The translations under genes and the position numbers were made by a program. The notes beneath the pieces were generated by a model that did no database searches, was not told the origin of the DNA, and saw only the letters and a list, made by a program, of their open reading frames with translations. Below are positions 1 to 12,300 of a DNA stretch of 64,000 nucleotides, in pieces (positions within the stretch are counted from its first letter, which is position 1; every line of letters begins with the position of its first letter). Location: contig NMRB01002002.1 of the NCBI GenBank assembly GCA_002633025.1, positions 31,436 through 95,435 on the forward strand, in the 5' to 3' direction. The stretch is from Notospermus geniculatus. Its lineage: Eukaryota > Nemertea > Pilidiophora > Heteronemertea > Lineidae.

Positions 1-75
1 TGAGCCCGTTCGGCAAAATTTTCAAGAACGTAGTGAGAACTAGCTCAGTGTGATGGGGGTATTACTAGGGGGTTT
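1..75 (-). mobile_element. Truncated end of ACCCCCATCACACTGA palindromic element
   Basis: The first bases of the window are the reverse complement of 16275-16345, including the terminal ACCCCCATCACACTGA stretch. The element is cut by the window edge. Confidence 0.7.
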
Positions 76-86
76 GATTGACATAC

Positions 87-357
87 GCCCATCGAGCTCC
101 AGATAATTTAAACAGACTTTTATAGTGCAATGCTCTTACTACGTAAAAGGCATCTTCTTTCTTCTCCGAACCGATCCAAACTTTCCCTGGTTTCGGGTCT
201 GTAAGATCCACGGTGATACCATCGCTACAGCTGTTCACCTCTGGGAGGGGTTCGGTCCATTTTTCATGTTTTATGCTGATAGAATCGGCGTGAACACAAA
301 TGTAATATCGCTTTCCATGTTCTAGGCTCATTTTGTCTACATTGACGTATTCAGTAT
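87..357 (-). CDS. FN3-like gene, most 3' exon in window
   Basis: The acceptor is a TTTTTCAG after position 357 and the donor is GTATGT below 87; the exon is phase 1 to phase 2. The reading frame has the strand YYICVHAD followed by CSDGITVDLTDPKPGKVWIG, the signature linker of this module family. The coding frame would need at least one further exon beyond the left window edge. Confidence 0.75.
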
Positions 358-3300
358 CTGAAAAATAAGTTTCAAAAATGGTGATGTGACATGGATCGTA
401 ATCCCTCCGATAATAGAGAAGTTTAGAAAACAAACGATAAACGTAAACCTTACCGACAAGGTTATTTTTGTACCGAAAAGGTACAAAAGTATAAAAATAA
501 CGTTGTCGTAAAGTTTACATTAGGGAGTTTAAGAAACCAAACGATAAACGTTAACTTTACGACAACGTTATTTTTCATACTGCGAATTCACCAGATTATA
601 TATTGCATTTTCGGTACAAAAAATAACGTTGTCGTAAAGTTAACATTTATCGTTTGATTTCTTAAACTCCCGATTTATCCTTTGGTTTCTAAACCTCACT
701 TATAGGTGAGGTTTCGTAAACCCCACCTAACGAACAGAAAGTACGAAATACGAAATTGGACTTTATTTCCATGACGTATTGTGTATTTCAGGAGATGGTA
801 GGTACCACAGATATCGCCTGTTTCAAGAACGTCTTTTAACCGGGTTCGTAAGAACACATTATAATGACTTAGAAATGAAAATAAAAGGCAAATTTACACT
901 TTAACGTTGCATTTTGTTAGAAATCTACCGTCTGAAACAAGCATGCTGTGTCGACGGCAGATATTGGAACTAGCTCCTGACATTCGCCTGGCTTTGAACA
1001 ACAGCCAGAATCGGACTTCAATCATCAAAAATCAATTATCTCCCGGATAATACGCAATATCTATTCATTATAGGCCTATTCCATATAAGAACTTGAGGTT
1101 AAACTTCATACCAAAGCAAAACCAACTCCGATTCGGTGCAAAAGTGTCCCGATTCGGTCCGATCCGGTCCGATTTGGTCCGATTCGGTGTTCTTACGCAC
1201 CGCTTTTAACCTATGACGTTAGATCGATAGAGTTGCGATTAAACTTTGAAAGGGACTGTTCGTTTTCGTCACTTGAGGAATCTGAGTTGTGATCCTTGGG
1301 AAAACGGAAAAAGCTATGCACTTGAAAATTGCAGGGATTATTTGTTGTGGTGTGCAAAATAATCGCTGCAGTTTGCAGTTTCGTAGCCTTCTCCATTTTC
1401 TCAAGGATCACAACTCAGATTCCTCAATTAACGAAAACGAACAGCCCCTTTATCTTTCGTTTCCTCTAGATATACATGTACATGTACGAAGTGGAAATTT
1501 AAAAATTCAAGATGCACCATCTCTCTCGGTCCTTGGAGGAGTTATACTGACTTCCTCCAAGCTCGGTCTAACATGATATGCTAAAAGAAGAACTGACTGT
1601 AGCCTGCATTACGCATTTCATCAGATGCATTACTATGGCGGGCCGAAGCAGTCATAATTCAATATTTACCGTTCAACGGTATTTAAATATCGTTAAACAC
1701 AGGTCGTTGCAATAAAAATATTTGGCCGTTACAATAATAATCGACTGTTACAAGAAAAATATATTCCGTTGTGATAAAAGTATTTTACGTTGAACAATAA
1801 ATACAGGCGTTACAATAAAAATCATATCGTTGCAAGAAAAATATATTCCATCATGATAAAAGTACATGTAAATATTACGTTGAACGATAAATACAGGTGT
1901 TACAATAAAAATCATATCGTTACAATAAAAATACCTGAGCGTTGCAATTATAATATTCGGCCTTTTCCATAGAACTCCGATTTTTGCCGATTATACTTTT
2001 ATTACAGTGGGCATTTTTATTGTAACGCCTGTATTTATCGTTCAACGTGAAATATTTTTATTACAACGCATATGTACTAAAGTATTTTTCTTCTAAGGGT
2101 CGATTATTTATGGTGGGCCGAAGCAGTCATAATTCACTATTTACCGTTCAACGGTATTTAAATATCGTTCGACAATAAATACAGGTCGTTACAATAATAA
2201 TCGACTGTTACAAGAAAAATATATGCCATTGTAATAAAAATATTTTACATTGAACAATAAATACAGGTCTTACAATAAAATCATATCGTGACAATAAAAA
2301 TACCTGAGCGTTGCAATTATAATATTCGGCCTTTTCCGTAGAACTCCCATTTTTACCGATTATACTTTTATTACAACGGGCATTTTTATTGTCACGATAT
2401 GATTTTTATTGTAACACCTGTATTTATCGTTCAATGTAAAATATTTTTATTACAACTGGATATATTTTTATTGTAACAGTCAATTATTGTTGTAAAGCCC
2501 AGATATTTTTATTGCAACGACATGTATTTACCGTTGAACGATATTTTAAATACCATTGAACGGTAAACACCAAATTATGACTGCTTCGGCCTGCCATAAT
2601 TATTATTGTAACACATACTTTTATTGCAACGACCTGTAGTATTTATCGTTGAACGATATTTAAATACCGTTGAATGGTAAACAGCGAATTATGACTGCTT
2701 CAGCCCACCATACATACCAGTAGTTCCGCATTTCACTTTAGTGGGAGCGGCACACGGGTCTTTGTAAATCATCTTATCTGGTCGTTTGTAGTGGGAGAAG
2801 GCGCTCAGAGTTGGATCAGAAATGACAGCCCACTTGTACTTCTTATGCCTGAGTCTTGGCCAGGTCGCTGACAGGATGTTGTTGTAAGGGGTAAAATCCT
2901 TGTCCGGGTAGGGCCAAAGTGTATTTTGATCTTTCTTTATTTTCGTTCCTTTGGTTGGTATAGGTTTCTTGGTGGCTGTAACGTGGAAAAAACTGTCAAT
3001 TTACAAGCAGCGGTGACAGGAATGTTGCAAAGTGAATGTTTCCCTGGCTTCGGGGGCGGATGGGGGGGGGGTCTGGGGATTGGACCCCCCCCCACGGCGA
3101 CCAAAGATTACATTTTTTATCGCTAAACATCAAACGCCACCCGCCCACCCGCACAGAAAGAAATCATCTCATCTGGAGATAAACTGAGTCTCCAGTCTAC
3201 TATTTGTCCCTAAAATGAGTTTCTTTGCTACTCGAACACAGAATGAGTACCAGTTTTCTAAGGCTGGAGCCCTCTTGCATCGACTGGAGACAACTGCAAC

Positions 3301-6300
3301 TGGAGTCTCATTCTGAAGTTGAGACAAAGTCTACTCATTTTGAGTTTTCTCAGTTCTCCAGTCGATGGGACAGGGGGCATCAGCTGGAGAAAACTGGAAA
3401 CAAACCGAGGGGAACCAAAATCTGCTCATATGAGGAGCTCGGTGGTGTGGTGGTTCTGGTGTCCGACTTGCGATCAGGGTCCTGGGTTCGAAACCCACGG
3501 GTGTGAAACGTTTTTTTTTATATGGAGACATCACTTGTTTATTTGATTCGAGACAACAGACAATCCGGTGGAAACAACTGAGAATCATTTTAACCAGTTG
3601 GAGACAATGTCATCTCAAGTGGAGACCCAGTTATGTCTATTCGAGTTGCAAAAGAAACTCATTTTAGGGACAAGAGTTGGAGATTCATTTTATCTCGAGA
3701 TGAGATCGTTTTTTCTTTCTGTCATCCACCGCTGTAGCTCTGAACCGTACCTTTATCAATTTCCGGTGTCCCATAGGCGTCGATGACGGTCGGTACGTAG
3801 GGTTTCAAATCATTACATGGCTTGATCCCCTTAGATCTGGTTGTGCTGAGTCCTGACTTCGAAACGCCGCGTAAGGCGAAACGGTAACATTCCTTAAAGG
3901 CGAGGGGGTGGGGCAAGACTACACTGAATTCACCCTGGAAGTGGGAGAATTGGATACAAAATCAAATGTATTTGTCATTTTAAGAAATATTTATTGATTA
4001 TGCAGAAAAGCACCTTTTCTTCATCGCAAAGCCGCAAGGTGCCGTCACGAATACACTGCAAAGTTTTGTGGCTGTGCCATTTCAAATAACACTGCGCCAA
4101 ATACGGCTGAGCGTTAAGGTAGATTCATACATGTTTTTTTTTGGGGGGGGGGGTTGCGCTTTGCACTTGTCCGTTTCCTACAGGTATCGTCTACCACGCA
4201 CTCACATATATGTGAGTGCGTGGTAGACAAAAAGTTATTTTATTGTTGGTACCACACATAAACCAAGGTACCACACATAAACCAAGGTACCACACATAAA
4301 CATAGGGACAGGAAAAAACGCAAAGCGCAAAACAGAGAAGTATCAATCTAGCTTTAAGGTACATGTAGATTCATACTTTGCATTTTGCATTTTCCACATG
4401 TCGGTTTCCTATGTGAGTGCGTGGTAGAACGGAAAAGCACAAGTGCAAAACGGAGAAGTATGAATCTAGCTGTACTCTTCTGTGCGCGCCTAGCTTTTGA
4501 GGTTTACGTTACCATTACATGTAGGTTACAAGCTTTCGGCTAGTCTCGCGCAACCAGACCGACCGAGGGTCTGGCACAGAACGCAATTCTGATTGTAGTG
4601 ACCTTATTTCGATGATTCGAAATGAGGTCAGCTTTGCTGATTGGCTAGTCACTACCAACGCGTCATGGATCTCAAAAGTTGGTGACGTAATCCGCACGAG
4701 GAATGTGGCTGCGCCCAGAGAACTTGAAGCGTGAAAATTAGCAAGGTGAATCGGCTCAATTTGTGTTGTCAAGTCAATTTATAGTGTCTTTCATTGGAAT
4801 TTCAGGCAAGCATGTTAATATTCTTTCGATTGGGGAGGAAATTATACTATAAAAAGTGCGGTAGGCCTAACAGCAAGTGCTACAAAATACTGTAGTTTTA
4901 CTCGCACGCTGCATGCTTTTTGCATTGATTGTGCATTGTGTTCTACATCATCGTCGGTAGATTGTCCGCCATGATGGTTTTACAAGTCAAAGTAACCATA
5001 TGGATCAGACTCTAAAATTGGAAATTGCAAGAGTCTGGTGGCACGAGACTAGCTTTCGGCTTCCACAATATGTATGTAAAATGCATACCTTGCTTGTATC
5101 TTTCACATTGAAATTAACTTTCGTCCAGTCCCCGGTGATGTGTTGGCCAGGTTGATCATTTGCCGTCACCGTCCAGTAATAGTCATTCGTGAGTTGCCAT
5201 GACTCAGTTTTATACTGAGTTGGAATGTCAGCAGTGGAGAACCGATCAAAAACTACTTTGATCTAAAAGAGGAAAACCACATGCTGAAAATATACATAGG
5301 CCACATACTCTAGTTTCGTTCTTCTAAGGTTACTTTACTGTACACCCATATGACCGACTACCCTATTGAATAGACAAGTTGCGAAATAAGCGGCCGCCAT
5401 GTTTTTTGTGGACTTTTTGACATTGCTTGGGTTTTTCAATGGGATTTTAGCCTACACTGTCAGAGGCGTTCAAAAAAAGAAAGGTCATACAGTAAGCCAC
5501 TAGAATTACATAAAGATATTTTAGCAAGCAAGCAGCTAATAAAATACATTCGAATTATATTTGAAAAAGTTCGAAAATTCGGCCAATTCCACAAAAAAAT
5601 GGCGGCCGCTATTTTCGCAACCTGTCTATATGCATGGCAAAATAAAGAGCTGTAACGCAAGACTCGCTCATTGGTCAGTTATGTTGAATAGAATCAATAA
5701 ATTCTTTGTATGGTCTATATTGTGGGCTAGGCCTTAACCTACAGCATGAATATCTGAAGTAACCTTAAGAACGAAACTAGAGTTATATGCTGGCTTCCGA
5801 AACAAACCCTGAACCATTCTTCACTTACGGCGTACACTCATTATTGGTCTGTCACTTGTAACGATTGCTCTGATTGGTCGCTTCCACGTAGTAAACCGTT
5901 TCTTCGCCGTACAAAAGTTTTTGATTGGTCAAATTTGCACAAGGGGCCATGCACTCAGATGAAAAGGAAGTGCTTTTATAGCCAAAGAAAGAGAAAGCAC
6001 AAAAATTGACACACAAAATGATGATGGAAGTCAATTTCCAGAATCTTAACAAATTTTCGACCCCAACCGGGGTCTTCTTCAGGCTGGCACTTTCAAGTCG
6101 AGCTACCGGAAGTGTAAAGTGTCAGAAGTGTCATTTCTGGTAGCTCGACTTGAAAGTGCCAGCCTGAAGAAGACCCCGGTTGGGGTCGAAAATTTGCTAA
6201 GATGCTGGAAATTGACTTCCTATCATCAAGTGCTTTTATAGGACACACATACCGTTTTTGGGTCCTTGTACTCCACGGAGAGCGACGATCCAGGCAGAGG

Positions 6301-9300
6301 GGGTTTGGCAAGAACAATGACACCATTACTGTGAATTGGGTCGAAACAGACCGTGCCATGGCACCACTGTATAACATTCCGGTAGTATTTACCCGAGTTT
6401 AGACCAACATTGCTTCTGGTTTGATCATGGGCAGACTTACTGACGAGAATAAATGGTGCAAAAGTTTTCCAGGATTTCGCTGAAAAAAAAAATTTATGAT
6501 CCCTCCAAACGTGTTTCAAAATTTAGAGTTAGAAACTGATACATGTAATTGGGAGGTTTAGAAATCAAACGATAAACGTAAACGTTGACGATTTTTGTAC
6601 CGAAAATGCAATATAAAATCTGGTTAATGTGTACATAGTATGAAAAATAACGTTGTCGTAAAGTTTACGTTTATCATTTGATTTCTAAAATAACTATCTG
6701 AGAGGATGCATTTGGTAGTGTTATATCATGCTTCGACAAAGAATAGCCATGGTACATGTATGTGGGTGAGCTGATACATGTAGGCCACCATCTTTGTTGG
6801 AAAAGTCTATTACGATTTGGAGTGTTGTGCAGGGCAAGAGAAATTCCTTACCGTCCACTAGATTACTTTTCTCTTCAATCTTCCAGTACGCATGCGTGAC
6901 ATATTTGTCCAGTTCTTTCGGAATGACCCAATGGACGGATATGGTTGCCGTGGAAACCTGGGCATCGATGTCGGCTTTACAGGACGGCTGAAAAAAGTAA
7001 ATGTTATGAGGTATATCACACATTAGGCGAACACGAAAAAACGTTAAACTTAAAGGACATATGCACCAACCTCAGATTAGCCCCAATTCGGCTTAAGCCC
7101 AACTTAAAGGGAGACATGCACGGTGCACAGGCCCCTGGAGGGCTATCAGTGAGTGTAGAACACGTATCTAACCAAAAAACTCTAGTTTGTAAAAAAACAC
7201 ACCCGAGCTCACGCATATGTGAGCTCGTGGTGTGTTTTTAGATACGTGTTGTGTTTTTTAGATACCTTTGGTTAGATTCGTGTGCTATACTAACTGATAG
7301 CTCTCCAGGGGCCTGTGTTATAGCGTAGTGTCACTGCGTATTAACAGACGGCGCTGTGCGATAATCAAAACAAAGACAACTTGTGCCGGCCGGGCAATAT
7401 TTTTCGCATGTCTCCCTTTAATCTACTTACAGTAGTCGAGCACGTCCGTAGACCATCGTAAACGTAAAACTTCTTCTCCTGAAGTGACGCCTTGGCGTCT
7501 AGTACCATGACACCATCAGAAGACACCTTGACTTCACCATTCACGTTCTTAGCAAAGATGGTCGTGTAATAAAGCTGAGAATGAGAAAACAAAATTATAT
7601 GATTTACATGTACATGCATATACATGTACTGCAAAAAGTACTGGTGTGTTCATAATATTAGGGAGTTTAAGAAATCAAACGATAAACGTTAACTTTACGA
7701 CAACGTTATTTTTGTACCGAAAATGCAATATATAATCTGGTGAATTCGCAGTATGAAAAATAACGTTGTCGTAAAGTTAACGTTTATCGTTTGATTTCTT
7801 AAACTCCCTAATGACCAAACCACATACCTTAAATGGCTTCAAAGTAAGGCCCTCGAACTTGTAATTCGAACCTGTCACCACTCTTGCTGCGGCGACATCA
7901 CTGCCGTATGGAGTTGTTCCAACAGATGCTTTGTACTCTATGCTGTGATAAGGCACATCGAACCCCGACCACCAAACCTCGAGAGAGGACGTGCTTCTTT
8001 GGTAATCCACGTCATCAGGTCGCTGAAATTTACAGTCGAATTCGTTGCGATATCTGACTAGTTTGTCTTTGGGTCAGTAGTAGGAAAGAAATAATGTAGG
8101 ACTCTGTGGGCCGCATGGCCCAACGACGCCAATGACCCATACTACCACAAACAGTTTTTTGCGATTGGCGGTTGACCACTGAAGAATGGCTGTGCAAACC
8201 CACATCGGCGTTGAGATTCATCGCATGTCCGTGAATCTGAACAAATTCTCTTAATAATTTTTTAAATACATGTATGTTTAACAGAGTATTATCAGAGAAT
8301 AGATACTCTAAAATTGTATCTAAACGGTAATTCAATAAAGACGGGCTTTAAAATATCACCCCTTTTCCACATACCCCTTTTCCGAGTGCTGAGAACCAGT
8401 TCTTCACAGAAAAAAGAAATCAACTCGAGTGGAGACTCAAAGTCTATGGGGACAAAATGGTTCGAAATACCTTTTGTCTCAAAATGAAACGGAAAATATT
8501 TTGGGCCGAGAGACTGACATCATGTTCCGAGAGAAAATATTTCGGGTTGAGATACTGACAGTCTCGATCTGAGAGAAAATATTTTGGGCCGAGATCCTGA
8601 CAGTCTCATTCTGAGATCACTCAACTCAGATTGAGATGTCATTGTCTCGGGCCGAAATATTTTCTGTTTCATTTTGAGTCAAAAAGTATTTCGAGCCATT
8701 TTGTCATTATAGTGAGATCTGAGTCTCCACTCGAGTTGATTTCTTTTTTCTCTGTTGATTCTTTGAAGTTGGTATCAGGCGAACCTTCACGAGGCTATAA
8801 GTCCTCTACCTGCACTCTCCTACGTGTAAAAATACCCTAAAATTCAATTCAGATGGGCTTTAAAACAGAGTGAAGAACGTACACCGAATGTTACTATCAA
8901 TCTCTCGCTTTCTGGTGCCACATCGTGGACAACGCCCAGGGCCGGAGTGTTGGTATACTGTCTGACGGCGGCTGACGTCCCCACAACGAAGAGCCCGACA
9001 AAGTTGGTAGCCTTGACAGAGATGTAAAAGACATCACCGGGATGGAGGCGAGGTATCCCTTCTGGTGTTTTTGTGGGTATCGTGGTGCAGCTTGGAGGGC
9101 TGGTTGCCTTGCAATCCCCACCGGGGAGTAGTGGCGCCCATGAGGCGACTTCTGTTCCACCAGCAGAGGTGCCTGGAAGAGAGGAATAGGGAGCTTGGAG
9201 AATAAAGGTGCTGTATTAGGGAGGTTTCGCAAATCTGACGAAACACGAACACAGAGAAAAAAAATCGATCTCATCTTGAGCTAAAATGATTCTCCAACTC

Positions 9301-12300
9301 TTGTCCCTAAAATGAGTTTCTTTTGCTACTCGAATAGACAAAAGTGGGTCTCCACTTGAGATGACATTAGTTGCGCTTCCACTACAAAAAAGCCGTTATT
9401 TGTTCGCTCTTATTCTGCTTCCATTACTGAATTGCCGGGTTTAATAAGTCCGGTTCTAATAAGTGCGGATCTATTTAGTTCCGACAGCATAAGTTGCGCT
9501 TCCACTACAAAAAAGCAGGTATTTGTCCGCTCTTATTCTGCTTCCATTACAGGATTGCCGGGTTTAATAAGTCCGGTTCTATTAAGTGCGGATCTATTTA
9601 GTTCGGATAGCATAGCCGATCATACTCCGAATCTAGATGCGGATAAATTTTGTGGTGGAATTGAAATAACACCGGATCTATTTGTAGTATTATGCTCGGC
9701 TACAGGTGGCTCCACGGTCGTTTGCGACTGCGCATGACCTATCCAAACTAAATAGATCCGCACTTAATAGAACCGGACTTATTAAACCCGGCAATTCTGT
9801 AATGGAAGCAGAACAAGAGCGGACAAATACCGGCATTTTTGTAGTGGAAGCGCAACTATTGTCTCCAACTGGTTAAAATGATTCTCAGCTGTTTTCACCG
9901 GATTGTCTGTTGTCTCGAATCAAATAAACAAGTGATGTCTCCATATATATGGCACGCATTTTGGTTCCCTCAGTCAGGTTGAAAGCCGCTAGGTTGAAAG
10001 GTGACTTCGGTAGCTACCGCCATCTTGGGGGCGAATTTTTCGCCCCGATGCTATTTTTAGAAACAGAATGACCTGATTAGAATGGGAGAATCCCAAACAA
10101 ACCCACGTGTTCAGAAAATGTCAACATGGCCGATTGGCAGGATGTCAGACATGTGACAAGGGAATCCCCAAATTATGATGATGAGTCTCAACAAAATGGC
10201 GGTAGCTACCGAAGTCACCTTTCAACCTAGCGGTGACTGGGGGAACCAAAATGTATGGCACGCTGCCAGCGGTTGACCAGAAATTTTGGTAAAGTCGTAG
10301 CCCTTGCCAGAGATAGATCTGGGTACGAGATTGCAAAAATCGAGTGGAGAAAGCCTTGAGCACGACTGTTGGTACTCACCAATACAGAATGTATAAGTCA
10401 AGTCGCCCTCGGCGTCAGCGAAAGCACTCGGCTTCCACGTGGCTATGAGTTTGCCTGCTGGCTTCGCTTCCATGTTGATCTTTCCCGAGAAGGTTGGGGG
10501 AGTGACCTCCACCACGAAGGGACCAAGCACCTGTTAAATAGGAAAGTCGTTATTGGTTACATGTATTTCAGGGGATGGTTGGTACAACAAATATCGCCTG
10601 CTGCACGAGCGTCTTTTCAGCATTTGACATTAATAGACCGATAGGTAATAAACTTTGAAATTTATCTTTCTTTTTCATTTCGTAGATACGAAGTGGAAAT
10701 TTAAAAATTCAAGATGCACCATAACTCTATCGGTTACATGATGTACCAAAAGACGCACTGGCAGCATAGCAGGGATGTTTGTGGTACCAACCATCTTCTG
10801 AAATACATGTACATTACGTCATGGAAATGAAGTCCAATTTCGTATTTCGTACTTCGTGTTTCGTCAGATTTGCGAAACCTCACTATTAATAGTCAGTCAT
10901 CGTACCTTTACATTTGACAAAGACGCCTTGTTCACGGCCTTGATTCCAATATAAAACACCTTCCCGGCGGTGAGACCTGGGTGGTAGGATTTATACGTGT
11001 CGAAGCCTGTGTGTTTGGTATCCTGGTAGGGCAGGATATCAGGGGCGGCGCTTGCTCCCTTGGTACTCATCAAGCCGAAGTAGTAAGTTGCTATCCCACT
11101 CTCCGGGTCCTGGGCCGTGAAGTTGGCGGATATCTGCGAAGGAAATTTACAGAAGAACACTGCAACATAATATGCCTCAAACTGTGTTTCCACGAGGCGT
11201 TTGCGGCCGCAGAGGAGGAGGCAGGTGCGGTTGTGAGTGAAACAGCTAAAAGCTGCTTTTCAACGTGGTGTTTGCGGGCGCGGGTGGAAAAAAATCGATC
11301 CAACGTATTTTCCTTTAGCTGTTTCACTCGCACCCGCGCCCGCCACCGAAACCGCGTCCGCAAACGTCACGTGGAAAAGCAGCCGAAGGGAAACAAGTTG
11401 GATTGATTTTTTCCACCCGCGCCCGCCGCCTCCTCCGCGCTGGCAAACGCCTCGTAGAAACACAGCTTCAGTCACAAATGCAGCAGCCGGCGGAGGATAT
11501 CTTGACATCGGTGGTTTTTTTGCGACGTTGCGGTCTGGGACGGATTTTCCCACATATCTTTCACATGTATCCTTGAATAAGATGGTTTTCGACGGACGCC
11601 CCCCGTGGGACACTGGCCAGTAATCGTCCGATGTCTGTCGGATTTTGTTCCGACGAGTTGAAAATGGCTGGCCGATACCCACCGATGTCCCTGCGGGTAC
11701 ACAGAGAAAAAAATCGATCTCATCTCGAGCTAAAATCTCCACTCGAGATGACATTGTCTCCAACTGGTTAAAGGATTCTCAGCTGTTTCCACCGGATTGT
11801 CTGTTGTCTTGAATCAAATAAAGAAGTGATGTCTCCATATATATAAATATAGAAAAAACGTTTCACACCCAGTGGGTTTCGAACCCAAGACCCTCTGATC
11901 GCAAGTCGGACACCAGAACCACCACACCACCGAGCTCCTCATATGAGCAAATTTTGGTTCGCCTCGGTCTGTTTCCAAGACCTGAGTTGTCCCCAAAATC
12001 AGACACCAATTTTCTCCAGGTGATGCCCTGTCCCATCGACTGGAGAACTGAGAAAACTCAAAATGAGTAGATTTTGTCTCGACTTCAGAATGAGACTCCA
12101 GTTGCAGTTGTCTCCAGTCGATGCAAGAGGGCATTAGCCTTAGAAAACTGGTATACTCATTCTGCGTTCGAGTAGAAAAGAAACTTATTTTAGGGACAAA
12201 AGCTGGAAAATCATTTTATCTCGAGATGAGATCGATTTTTTTCCCTGTGTATCGGCCCGCTGTCCGTCCAGACGTTGTCCGGAGTTTTGTACGTTTGTAC

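Noticed and set aside
6789-6852. Extension of the FN3-like exon to a GTGGCC donor at 6788, which would exonise part of a dispersed repeat
   Set aside because: A stronger GTAAGG donor at 6851 has the same phase and gives a better module junction.
8897-9274. A 125-codon minus-strand ORF
   Set aside because: Wrong frame; the frame one base over shows the module motifs and matches splice phases.
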